Shown here in pieces: positions 29,901 to 37,327 of a stretch of DNA of 64,000 nt. Position numbers and translations under genes: made by a program. Location of the stretch: positions 124,001 through 188,000 of the forward strand of contig NZ_BAABRO010000009.1 in NCBI RefSeq assembly GCF_039545035.1, given 5' to 3'. The notes beneath the pieces are model-generated. The model had not been told where the DNA came from. It worked only from the letters and a program-made list of their open reading frames with translations, and did no database searches. This DNA comes from Novipirellula caenicola. Its GTDB lineage: Bacteria; Planctomycetota; Planctomycetia; Pirellulales; Pirellulaceae. The first letter of the stretch is position 1. The number at the start of each line of letters is the position of its first letter.

Positions 29901-32900
29901 CAAATTCGTCCGCTTTTAAACTATCCACTGCCGTCGCGGACAGGCAAATATCTGTTGCATCTACCAAATCGTCTAACACACCCGCGCTATCGAGGCTTCG
30001 AACGGCTTCAGCCGTGAAGTACAATCGTCTTGTTGACCGAGCTGTTTCAAAACCGTCATTCGAAGAACGCGGCAAGTCGAATGTTTTGAGGAGTTGGTCT
30101 CGTCGTTTGGTAGTTAGCGTCCCCGCATCGACCAACCACTGGACTACATCGCCTGGTAAGAATGCTTCGTTATCGTCAGGATCAATGTCAACAATTGTGG
30201 CATCGTCCGGAAGTTGGCCCGTATGGGATCTCAGTATTCCACGATGGATTTTGTCGACCAGTGATTTGGTTTGATCGGATCGGCTCTTTTGATGAGGCTG
30301 TAGCCTCGACGCATCCCGAGCTTCATAGTCGCGGTAGATCGAAGGAATCAGCACTTTGCCGAAGAAGGCCACAGCTTCCTCAAGCACCCCTAACCGGAAC
30401 AAGGTAACCAGCGAGGTTAAGTCTCCAACAATTGTCTGGCCCTCACTCGGCGCGATAGGGCGGACAAACTGTGCTCCAATTATTTCGTCACGTTTACCAA
30501 CAACGAATCCGTTGCTCGCGTAGGTTGTGTACCGAGCACGCCAAGAAACAGACTCACCAACGATCAAGTCTTGCGTGCGATAGGCCATCGCGGCGGTGAC
30601 TGGCACGCGGTCGACATGGACGGGAATTGACCAAGGAAGCTTACCCTTCGCAATCTGCGTGTCCAAGTCGTCGCGAAACTCGCGTTGTCCTTTCAAAAAT
30701 TCAATCAATTGTTCCGTAGAGCGAGCCTGGACGTAGCGTTCATCCTCCGGAATATCCGCCTCGATTCGCCTCAATTGCAGCAAGGCTTGATGCGCCTCGA
30801 CTTCGTTCCCGGTGCGATAGGCAAGGTCAATATACTTTCGGAGGAAATTGCGGTTTTCCCAGAACCGTTCCTTCACCTCTTGCGAGTCGAGAACCGAAAA
30901 TGCGTCGCCAGCCCGCTCGCAATGAACAAGTAACTGTGAACGCAGCAGTTGAAGCTCCAAACAGTCGGGATGCTGCAATGCAGTTCGCTTAGCGACCGCT
31001 ATTGCTTCGTCTAGCTCTCCAAGCCCTCGCAACGCGAGCGCGTGATTGACGTGATATCGGTGCTCGGATGGAGCAATTTCCGCAAGATTTCGTAGCAGCG
31101 GGATGACCTTGCGTAATGATTCATCTTCGTTCTGCTCAAAGTATAGGTTTACAAGCAGCTCCATCGCTTGCACTCGTTCGGACGAAAACCGACAAAGCCT
31201 TTGCAACAACGGTTCAACGCGATCACGCTGCCCAGTCGCGACAACGGCATGGTAGGCTCGCCATAAAGCTTGGGGATGACCAGTGACTTCACACAATTCG
31301 TCCAGGTGCTCAAGAGCCTCCTCAGACTTGCCTTGACCTTCCATTGCCATCGCCAACAGACTTAAGCAATCGGGATCGCCGTCATGGACAATCTCGCGAA
31401 CAATCTTTTCCGCCTTGACAAAGTCCTCTTGCTGTAGAGCATTCTTTGCTTCCAGCATTGCAAAACAACGATGCTTGGCTCCCACCAGAGATCGCATCAG
31501 CCGTGTTGATCTCAGTTTTAGTTCATCCGGTCCGAAGGCCGCGACCTGAAAGGCAATGTCGGCCATTCGTTCGGCTTGCTCAGTATTAACGTCAGAATTG
31601 GCCAGGTTTTCTACTTCACCGAGCCCAGCTTCCCAATCGCTACGACGAAAGACATCCATCTCGACACAGGAAACGAGTGTCGCAACATCGTTGGCGTTCT
31701 CGGCGCGAAGGTCAGCCAGCAGCGAAGGTTTTGCTTCTAAAACTCCCCATCGCATTGCGTTGAGCACGTCAAGATGCAAAGGATGGAAGGTGGTCAGCAA
31801 GTTGGCCCAGTCAGAAACAGAATCTTCGCCGAGTAAGTGCGCAATGCGAAACCGAAGCGAGGCCGATTCACGTTCAATACCTGTGCTGATTCGCCCGGCG
31901 GAGCGAATCTTTGAGAGAATTGGTTCAAGTATCTCTCTGGACTGCTGATGATCTTCGATTTGCACGGGAGACATTGCCGCCGGTGTCAGGCCTTGTCCCG
32001 GCTCGCCTTGACATCTGATAACATAGGCTTGAGCACACTGGAAAAGGCAACGGTAGTATCGCGTCAGTCCGAACCTCGGGCTCCTTAAGAACTGACATGC
32101 CTCAATGGCATCGTTGTCTCGCTTTGCTGCGATGTAAGCCATCGCAGCCTGTTCCGCCCATCGTTCGCTCAACACATGGTTGTCTGCGATCTCAACTGCA
32201 GCCGATACATCTTTTCGTTCCAGTAGCAAGGCAATGCGTGTGGCAATCGCGATCTCATGTTCGCATTGTGATAGTGCCTCGAAGCAGGACGACGACTCAC
32301 CTATACGTCGTTCGATTAGAGCAGCGTTCGCCAGAGAGCGGGCCTGTAGGTAAGGATTCTCAATATTACGCAACAGCTCATTGGCATCCGCTAAGTGAAC
32401 TCTCGCAACGACCAAGCCAAGATGCCTCAAATACTCGTTGTCTTGCACGACTTTCGACATCCAAAGCAATACGGATGCACGAATGGGCTTTGAGGCGTGA
32501 GTTCCTCCGGAAGTGATCCACCCAGCCGCTTGTTCATAACACTCACTGACTTCCTTTTCATTCATCTCAAGGGTCAAACGCATGAACCGATCTACGATCG
32601 ACTGCCCTACCGAGTCGGCTAATTCAGACGCACGTGCATCCAGAGCGGTTGCGGTTGCCCCCGATTCTTTTTCCTTTGATTCAGTAGTCAATCTAGCAAG
32701 AACGTCCGAAAAGTTGTCATCGCAAATTGCGTTGAACCCGCGCGGCATCACGCTATCGTTGATGACGGCGATCATTGAGGCCAGTCGCTGCGTCATTTCT
32801 TCCATCGCCTGAAGCCAGCTCAATTCATCTTGACTGAATCCCTTGGGGTCCTTCTCTTCGAGTGTTGCCCTCTGCTGTTTGCATTGGTCCTTCCAAAACT

Positions 32901-33285
32901 CAACTATTGACTTGATGCCCGAATCACTCTCAAGGTAGGGCTTCGCATCGTCCAAGACGAGTGCAACCACCTTCGCCCGAAACTCGTCACGATCGAAGTT
33001 GCATCGTCGGTAAGCCTGGAACAACTCGTAGACCATGCAGTACTTCGATTTGAGCGACTTTTCGCTCAGGACGGCTATGATCCGTTTCGACCGCGCGATC
33101 TCGGACGCGAAGGCTTGAATCGAGCCACCAGGCTTAATGTTGTTTTTGTCTCGGCCAATTTGTATGCCTAGGCGATTGAGTGAAGTACAAAGCAGGTCGA
33201 CAATCCTCTCCCGCTTGGTCCCATCTTCGGTTGTTTGGTCGCCCCATGCGTAAGAGACGTAGACCTTGTCAACGTACTGAATCAT
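26956..33285 (-). CDS. Giant TIR-TPR-GreAB-C-PIN conflict-system protein
   Basis: The protein has 2109 residues; ATG 33285 follows a GAGGT ribosome site. Residues 1-150 are a TIR domain: VYVSYAWGD at the start and KYCMVYELFQAY, where Cys83 and Glu87 occupy the Cys-x3-Glu positions of NAD-cleaving TIRs. Residues about 225-870 form a TPR solenoid (for example DFVKAEKIVREI; GKSEEALEHLDEL; LGELDEAIAVAKRTA). Residues about 880-935 (VTAAMAYRTQDLIVGESVSW onward) resemble the GreAB-C-like segment, and about 950-1260 a PIN-like nuclease domain (IVGDLTSLVTLFRLG; LPLMVDDRTLL; FHILDSDVLLFAI) as in predicted TPR-GreAB-C-PIN conflict proteins. The remaining ~850 residues are helical and unassigned. It is the last gene of a three-gene operon, 24 bp after the SLATT gene. 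Likely role: sensor/effector in phage defence, depleting NAD or cleaving RNA. Domain calls are from memory of families; the activity is inference. Confidence 0.85.
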   Translation of the reverse strand: MIQYVDKVYVSYAWGDQTTEDGTKRERIVDLLCTSLNRLGIQIGRDKNNIKPGGSIQAFASEIARSKRIIAVLSEKSLKSKYCMVYELFQAYRRCNFDRDEFRAKVVALVLDDAKPYLESDSGIKSIVEFWKDQCKQQRATLEEKDPKGFSQDELSWLQAMEEMTQRLASMIAVINDSVMPRGFNAICDDNFSDVLARLTTESKEKESGATATALDARASELADSVGQSIVDRFMRLTLEMNEKEVSECYEQAAGWITSGGTHASKPIRASVLLWMSKVVQDNEYLRHLGLVVARVHLADANELLRNIENPYLQARSLANAALIERRIGESSSCFEALSQCEHEIAIATRIALLLERKDVSAAVEIADNHVLSERWAEQAAMAYIAAKRDNDAIEACQFLRSPRFGLTRYYRCLFQCAQAYVIRCQGEPGQGLTPAAMSPVQIEDHQQSREILEPILSKIRSAGRISTGIERESASLRFRIAHLLGEDSVSDWANLLTTFHPLHLDVLNAMRWGVLEAKPSLLADLRAENANDVATLVSCVEMDVFRRSDWEAGLGEVENLANSDVNTEQAERMADIAFQVAAFGPDELKLRSTRLMRSLVGAKHRCFAMLEAKNALQQEDFVKAEKIVREIVHDGDPDCLSLLAMAMEGQGKSEEALEHLDELCEVTGHPQALWRAYHAVVATGQRDRVEPLLQRLCRFSSERVQAMELLVNLYFEQNEDESLRKVIPLLRNLAEIAPSEHRYHVNHALALRGLGELDEAIAVAKRTALQHPDCLELQLLRSQLLVHCERAGDAFSVLDSQEVKERFWENRNFLRKYIDLAYRTGNEVEAHQALLQLRRIEADIPEDERYVQARSTEQLIEFLKGQREFRDDLDTQIAKGKLPWSIPVHVDRVPVTAAMAYRTQDLIVGESVSWRARYTTYASNGFVVGKRDEIIGAQFVRPIAPSEGQTIVGDLTSLVTLFRLGVLEEAVAFFGKVLIPSIYRDYEARDASRLQPHQKSRSDQTKSLVDKIHRGILRSHTGQLPDDATIVDIDPDDNEAFLPGDVVQWLVDAGTLTTKRRDQLLKTFDLPRSSNDGFETARSTRRLYFTAEAVRSLDSAGVLDDLVDATDICLSATAVDSLKADEFAFEHQASQLRENRRFWQAIRDLDEIEFAEVELMDDGEGDRAIHGAFNLSLSAMKLASDRKLPLMVDDRTLLSAASNSAEGATDSAFASFDVIERLRRDGKIEQDEALSHFRKLMRWRYRFHILDSDVLLFAIKNYRRSSSVVGKPLEEIARYVQGCMHDRSLHGGNSETVPPRSIAFELYTKWMRVTADLAVSVMQDEDFAEEEVSEIVNWLIAHLAPNVPLTAPAEQQVSMANNVGRLFLTHILCRLSREPRDKRSRFLISVVREQFNFSNLDFHQTVSDVVEGYRSLDCEAESDDAKTWRNTLAAMRRLTVRHALSDKVTEDGYTLDAHSVAQLESTGAIRAKLDRVSLSDAASEALGNPNSDLRMPESPQGALFFHCDREKNPHVFPLLDLLTFQDADTRAAAIQYFLEPELEANGVIAKRTTTVIKQCKRKSLAKTAKTWYPAMLKIEIAMRRDWQLNLAGFRQSLRTKENDWISPFWSACTCPDIYPAHSVPRQAFFAATDPDWIDKQIEQFAALPNVEQSIQFYINHFKHLPLESPRSLADLLRMRKPSKPEWQRIIDVLLPLASGVNYLTAFQCCRALAGILDHATDSQKSQVADAVGRFIELSLASEIEHPSQRHWIALQHFATHFARWLMFYGPQLSHNNTTSLAWWLADRLAEVVAEDIEASSNPKIMTERLLKRNIHNLMQDTHLVAQFNGLDTDGSFFHLNTLQPVQGGPFLFSLLTERSDDVKRLLDDLCDSTVEEIVKWAHIRGVRGLASHETENALMFQSLEDKLQHCIAVWEDQFDEKQLTEIKGIRDSQQSLADVSFVDDLLEQFHTLEPNFHAYWFAQLRHECWRKTLAPDQFLKYFSNQQSRQLFARSLDNDSMDSLLTLLFQLSNYADTNYVEQLPYLLLNLLDDVTKDEQKQFIVHAIIRVSVGTQAFSAVEHLLKRRSDPQIEAQLELEANYTDYIRFTAPDWAWSLIRPLHQMLRWSQ

Positions 33286-33309
33286 TGCGGTGACCTCATG
33301 GGAACCCTT

Positions 33310-34194
33310 CTATTGGTATGGCTGATCTTTTCTTGCTATCCATTGGGTATGTTCTCTAGAAAAGGCATTTTCCGCATCCTGAACAAACTCTGAAAGACTC
33401 TCTTCGCCGTCAATGCGGTTTGATTCTTCGTCAATCAATCCAATTTCTTCAGCTGCTAGGAAGTACGCAGACGCAAGTTCCCGATACCGCCGAAAACTAG
33501 TCCAGGCGATTACAAGGCTTGCGGCTGTCGCGAACACATCGACGGGGTAATAGGATTGATATATCGGGTATGCTACGCGTAGCATCACGCACAGAATAGC
33601 AGCGGCGTGGGTGCAAATTAATACGAGGATCCAGAACCTCGCTTTTAACTTGTTAAATCGTGCTTTTCTGGTATACCATTCGCGCTGGTTCTTGATTCTC
33701 TCCGTCCGATAAGCTGAAAGCCTTTCCGACACCGAGCTTTGACGAATCTGCTGCATTCGATTAGTCAATTGCTGGCCATGGTTTTCGTCTACGACGAAGT
33801 GTTCGGAGAGTCCGCGATGCTCTGTGTGGATTTTCTTAATACGTTTGAAATATTCGGATTTTGCCAACTCTACGTTTGGAACATTTGTGAATGGTTCAGC
33901 CCGCATCGCGTACCGCCAGGCCGTGGTTTTTACCGACTCTGCGACCGCACGTGCTTGATACCAGACTTTTTCCAGGTTGGCATATGCGAGATAAACCGAA
34001 ATGACTAGGGATGCGATGAACAGTACACCTCCCGTAAGTGCCAGCACGTGCGTTGAAGCCCCAATCGTCGAAACTGCGGCACCCGCGAGGAGTAATATTG
34101 CTTGGCTGATCGTAAGTCCAGCCAATAATTTCTGCGTCTCATTGGAACATTGATCAGCCACTCGATAGAGACGCGGCAATTCGTCATGTTGCAT
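33310..34194 (-). CDS. Tandem SLATT (DUF4231-like) four-TM membrane effector
   Basis: The protein has 294 residues. Two hydrophobic hairpins are visible, at about 25-75 (ISQAILLLAGAAVSTIGAS; LFIASLVISVYLAY) and about 185-235 (FWILVLICTHAAAILCVMLR; VFATAASLVIAWTSF), each followed by a charged helix. The end, FVQDAENAFSREHTQWIARK, is characteristic of SLATT domains, the 'SMODS and SLOG-associating 2TM effector' families. SLATT proteins are predicted membrane-disrupting effectors switched on by nucleotide second messengers from a partner enzyme. The start lies 1 base after the stop of the ThsB-like TIR gene, so the two are translationally coupled, and the giant TIR-PIN gene follows after 24 bp. 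The simplest reading is that the TIR makes a signal that this protein senses; this is inference. Confidence 0.85.
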   Translation of the reverse strand: MQHDELPRLYRVADQCSNETQKLLAGLTISQAILLLAGAAVSTIGASTHVLALTGGVLFIASLVISVYLAYANLEKVWYQARAVAESVKTTAWRYAMRAEPFTNVPNVELAKSEYFKRIKKIHTEHRGLSEHFVVDENHGQQLTNRMQQIRQSSVSERLSAYRTERIKNQREWYTRKARFNKLKARFWILVLICTHAAAILCVMLRVAYPIYQSYYPVDVFATAASLVIAWTSFRRYRELASAYFLAAEEIGLIDEESNRIDGEESLSEFVQDAENAFSREHTQWIARKDQPYQ

Positions 34195-34195
34195 C

Positions 34196-34696
34196 TCAGA
34201 GCCCTAGACTTTCGTAGACTGAGTTAGGGTAGTAGAGATTCACCTCGCCCTCTTTCTTCTTCGCGCGGTAATCGGCTGGAAAGTTATCTAACGCGTGACG
34301 AATGATTTTCAGCTTAAAGGGGACATGCACTGTGGTAGTGTCCTTTATGACTAGCGGGCACCTGTCTTGGTCTATCTTGCGGAAGTGGTTTAGGTTCACC
34401 GCGACCAAAGGGATTTCGAGCTTCAAGGCTACCTGCAGTTCCCAGCGAACAAATCGGTAAAGGTTCTTCGTGGATTCGCCGATCAGCACGATCGCGTGCT
34501 TCGTTTTACTGAAGCGTTCTCGAAGTCGACTCTTCACCGTTTCTTCACCCGCTCTGTTGGTCAAGGGATTCAGGTCGTGCGCATCATGAAAGTCAAAATC
34601 AACGTTCTTGTTGGTTTTCCAGCCCTTCATGTAACTGTAAGCCCACATATCTTTGTCAGCATCGAAGATCACGTAGGTCTTGTTCCTATAGCCCAT
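34196..34696 (-). CDS. ThsB-like TIR domain protein (DUF1863 / MTH538 type)
   Basis: The protein has 166 residues from ATG 34696, placed at the start of the domain; codons upstream lack family similarity. The N-terminal strand KTYVIFDADKD and the WAYSYMKGWKTNK segment fit the TIR-like domain of Thoeris ThsB proteins (formerly DUF1863). AIVLIGESTKNLYRFVRWEL contains a Glu (about residue 86) in the position of the TIR catalytic glutamate. In Thoeris, ThsB senses infection and makes a cyclic ADP-ribose-like signal for a separate effector. Here no ThsA is present; the next genes are a SLATT membrane protein (1-bp gap) and a giant TIR-TPR-PIN protein. Being first in the operon, it is the likely sensor/signal generator. 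The family is a good match; signal identity and partner are inference. Confidence 0.85.
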   Translation of the reverse strand: MGYRNKTYVIFDADKDMWAYSYMKGWKTNKNVDFDFHDAHDLNPLTNRAGEETVKSRLRERFSKTKHAIVLIGESTKNLYRFVRWELQVALKLEIPLVAVNLNHFRKIDQDRCPLVIKDTTTVHVPFKLKIIRHALDNFPADYRAKKKEGEVNLYYPNSVYESLGL

Positions 34697-34728
34697 CGGT
34701 TCATACCGTTTAGTGGTAAAATTCGAAT

Positions 34729-34734
34729 ATTGTA
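34729..34734 (-). promoter_or_regulatory. Possible -10 box for the TIR/SLATT/TIR-PIN operon
   Basis: On the minus strand TACAAT lies about 33 bp before the ThsB-like start codon. No good -35 hexamer is found at 16-18 bp, so either an activator is needed or this is not the promoter. Confidence 0.25.
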
Positions 34735-34846
34735 GCGTTGATCTAGAGTCTATGTGAGCAAGGATGCATCTGCGAATTACGTTCACCCCAGTTTTGGTCG
34801 GGCAATTGGCATTTGACTCGACGGAATCACCTGGGAAAGGAAGGGT

Positions 34847-34999
34847 ATGCGGAAAAGAAACGCTGCGCTGACTCAATTTTGGGCATTTCTAGTTGAGCTT
34901 GACTTCACCGGTGTCGACATTGAAACAATTACTAGATCAGTGCAGGATACTGACGTAATTTTGGCCGATCGGCTCATGCGGTTGGTTGCATCGACCTAG
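34847..34999 (+). CDS. Possible 50-residue protein divergent from the defence operon
   Basis: ATG 34847 follows a strong AAAGGAAGGG ribosome site. The frame encodes 50 residues, with protein-like composition in LVELDFTGVDIETITRS and DVILADRLMRLVAST. It lies about 150 bp from, and is transcribed away from, the ThsB-like start. Its first codons fall in a dispersed 'GGTATGCGGAAAAG' repeat, which weakens the case. No family recognised. Confidence 0.3.
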   Translation: MRKRNAALTQFWAFLVELDFTGVDIETITRSVQDTDVILADRLMRLVAST

Positions 35000-35215
35000 A
35001 CGGAGTGGGACTACACAAAAAACACCTGGTTGGAGCCGAGGTAAGTGGCATTGGGTGTCTGCTGTTAGTGCCTCATTGCTCCGCTCTCAAGTGCAACAGC
35101 ATAAGTCAAGAATTTCTGCTCGAGCCAAAGCAACTCCGCCGAGAAACGTTTGAATGCGTACGGTTGTTCCGTGCCGGTGCAAGGATATGATAACTCGGGC
35201 CCCCAGAAAAAGGAA

Positions 35216-35425
35216 AGAGCGCGTTCGAACAATAAACCCTAATCTCTTTTCTTCGTTCGGTGGTTTGAGTCGGCTTCTGGGAGGGCATCGACATTCGGTT
35301 TTGGTGAATGTGATGTATTCTACGTCCCAAACGCGGCATGATCAGCGCGATGGGTTGCCGATACAGAAGAAAACGTCTCCGGTGCGAATGAAGAAGTTGC
35401 CTTGGGAGACCACGATCGATGCCAT
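35216..35425 (-). pseudogene. Possible decayed coding remnant
   Basis: On the minus strand a frame from ATG 35425 reads MASIVVSQGNFFIRTGDVFF, then CIGNPSR and an in-frame TGA at 35342-35344. The same frame continues past the stop with protein-like sequence (RVWDVEYITFTKTECRCPP, then RSRLKPPNEEKRLGF). This looks like a small gene interrupted by a stop codon. No family is recognised and no clean start or end is defined beyond the stop. Confidence 0.25.
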
Positions 35426-35485
35426 CGTTTTGCAGGCTAGTTTCTTCGTCAACTCCTTTCTTCGTTTGCGCCGATCCGGCATGAA

Positions 35486-36168
35486 TCATATTCCCTTGTC
35501 AACTCCGTATTCTTCCCCATACGGCGTTGACAATATGTCCGTCATCCCTAGTTCGTCGCGGAGAAAGTAGACGACGGCAACCAGCAGACACAGGCAACCG
35601 AACGCGACCAGAACGCTTACCGATTTGGGCGGATTTTCGGGCAAAGTGACAGATTCACCTCGGCTCTTGAGATGCTCTGCATAAAGGTCACATAGTGCCA
35701 GCACGAACACGAGTCTCAGAAAGAGCATTGCCACAGCGACGGCAGTGAGTAAGGGGCCCCCGATCCAAAAGTAGAACGTATAGATATGGCTTTCGACCCG
35801 CTTGTGTTGTGGTACCAAATCGAAAAAACTGAACATCAGGATTGTGCCGACGTAGGTTCCGATTCCAACAATCCAGCAAAGGGCTGAATACCCTGCTCGG
35901 AGCTTAGCGACTTCCCGGAAGTTCTTTTCACGAAGAGGGCGGCGTTCTTGCCGGCCTGCAACAGATTGTTACCCGTCACAATGCTGGGAAGAATCCCAGA
36001 AACACCAAGCTTCCATGCGTAGTACAGACTTTCTTGCATCGCGAGTTGTGCGGGGGGCGTCCGGTTTTTCTTGGAAGGCAACCGCCGAAAGATCTGGCGA
36101 ACGGTGATCCAGCCATCCAACCAGTGGAACATCCAGAGGGACCAACCTTGCGGCAGTACCAATCGCAT
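35486..36168 (-). pseudogene. Frameshifted multi-TM membrane protein
   Basis: Two overlapping minus-strand frames together read as one protein. The first (from ATG 36168, or 36207) gives MRLVLPQGWSLWMFHWLDGW and continues through LGVSGILPSIVTGNNLLQAG to ALFVKR. The second, from about 35925 onward, gives NFREVAKLRAGYSALCWIVG and then three hydrophobic segments to GEEYGVDKGI. Adding one A in the A-run at 35925-35928 (minus strand GAAAAG) joins them as ALFVKKNFREVAKLRAGYS. As written, the first frame runs into low-quality sequence and ends at 35836, and the second has no good start before its internal ATG 35836. A recent inactivation or a sequencing error would both explain this. The intact product would have about three to four TM helices; no family is recognised. 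It lies upstream of, and in the same direction as, the TIR/SLATT operon. Confidence 0.55.
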
Positions 36169-36600
36169 GCACGAGGCGATGCTGGACTCCCGCCCTTGCC
36201 GATGCAAGAAATGGGCGAAGAAAAGGTACGCGGCGAAGAAATGGTACGCGGCGAAGAAAAGGTACGCGGGCTCTTTTTCGTGTTTTGAAAAGTGGCGTGG
36301 GTTCCCTATTCATGTTTTGAGTGGCAGCCTCTCCGGACGCCGTCACCGCACAAGTTACAGCCTCTTGGAAAACCCAAGTCCTGCCTAAGAAAATCCCGCG
36401 AGTTTTCCTTGTCGTTTTCCGCCGATTTCTGCTCAAGGACCATTAGAATCGGTTGTGTAAACATGCGTCCGAGCTGTAGCCTGGATGAATGTGACCGTAA
36501 GAATTGATTTCGCGGAACCTCTCCTGTAACTTGGGTGTCGATCGCACGCGGTATCCGCTGCGGGGCATTTTTAAAACCTGGCTCGATCCGTTGGCTTGCC
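36169..36600. repeat. Intergenic region with a triplicated short repeat
   Basis: Three tandem copies of about GGCGAAGAAAAGGTACGC lie at about 36213-36268, followed by CTCTTTTTCGTGTTTTGAAA. The latter matches the dispersed repeat at 22.8 kb. No gene was found. Confidence 0.5.
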
Positions 36601-37125
36601 ATGATCAGCGACTTCCTCATTTACGTGCCAGTCTGGCTCGCGCTCGTCGGCTGGTTTGTTGGTAGCTTTGCTCGAGGCCGCGGCGTGCAAAGCTCCGGCG
36701 GGATGCGGGATACTGTCTACGGTTACGCTTGGCTACTGGGAAGCTTGATGATCGCGTTTCATATTTTGGCCAGCTACGGACTCGCTCACGACTGGAGTCA
36801 CGCTGCGGCGATCGAGGCGACCGCCGACGAGTCCGAGCGAGTCACCGGGATCCGCGCCGGATGGGGTGTTTATGTCAATTTCGTCTTCGCCACTGTCTGG
36901 ATGGGCTATTCGATTGCAATGACAACTCGCAAGCGGCGATGGCCAGCAGTCGACCAGGCTGTTTTCTGGTTCACCGCAGTGATCGTCTTCTCTGCGACGA
37001 TCGTTTTTGAAACCGGGGCAGTCCGTTGGCTGTCAATTGCCGGTTTCACCGGTCTGATCATTTCGACGCTTTGGCCTCGCCAATCGCCCGCTGATCCAGA
37101 CGCACCAGTGCATCGACCCAGGTAA
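36601..37125 (+). CDS. Four-TM hypothetical membrane protein
   Basis: The protein has 174 residues from ATG 36601, where the first hydrophobic helix begins (FLIYVPVWLALVGWFVGSFA). Further helices are YGYAWLLGSLMIAFHILASY, GVYVNFVFATVWMGYSIAM and QAVFWFTAVIVFSATIVFE, with a short fifth segment near the C-terminus (AGFTGLIISTLW). Conserved-looking histidines (FHILASYGLAHDWSH) suggest a possible metal or haem site, but I recognise no family. A longer start at 36535 would add residues with no ribosome site. It is transcribed alone, away from the frameshifted membrane gene. Confidence 0.7.
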   Translation: MISDFLIYVPVWLALVGWFVGSFARGRGVQSSGGMRDTVYGYAWLLGSLMIAFHILASYGLAHDWSHAAAIEATADESERVTGIRAGWGVYVNFVFATVWMGYSIAMTTRKRRWPAVDQAVFWFTAVIVFSATIVFETGAVRWLSIAGFTGLIISTLWPRQSPADPDAPVHRPR

Positions 37126-37327
37126 CATTCGCTTGCGACTGTAGAGCAATGCTTCGGGGTGGCCAGCACATCATCCGTCCGCGACGGTCGTGCGTTGCCG
37201 CGGATGACTGAGTTTTACTATCGACATGCTCGCCCCGAGTACTGAAAACCCATTGCGGCGTCCACCAGTTTTCATTACCTGCAGGCGCGGAACCTCTTCG
37301 AGCATCTCGCTCGGTGTAAAGTGCGGT

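Noticed and set aside
34697-34876. 60-residue N-terminal extension of the ThsB-like TIR protein
   Set aside because: The extension has no domain similarity and crosses the likely promoter; the TIR domain begins right after ATG 34696.
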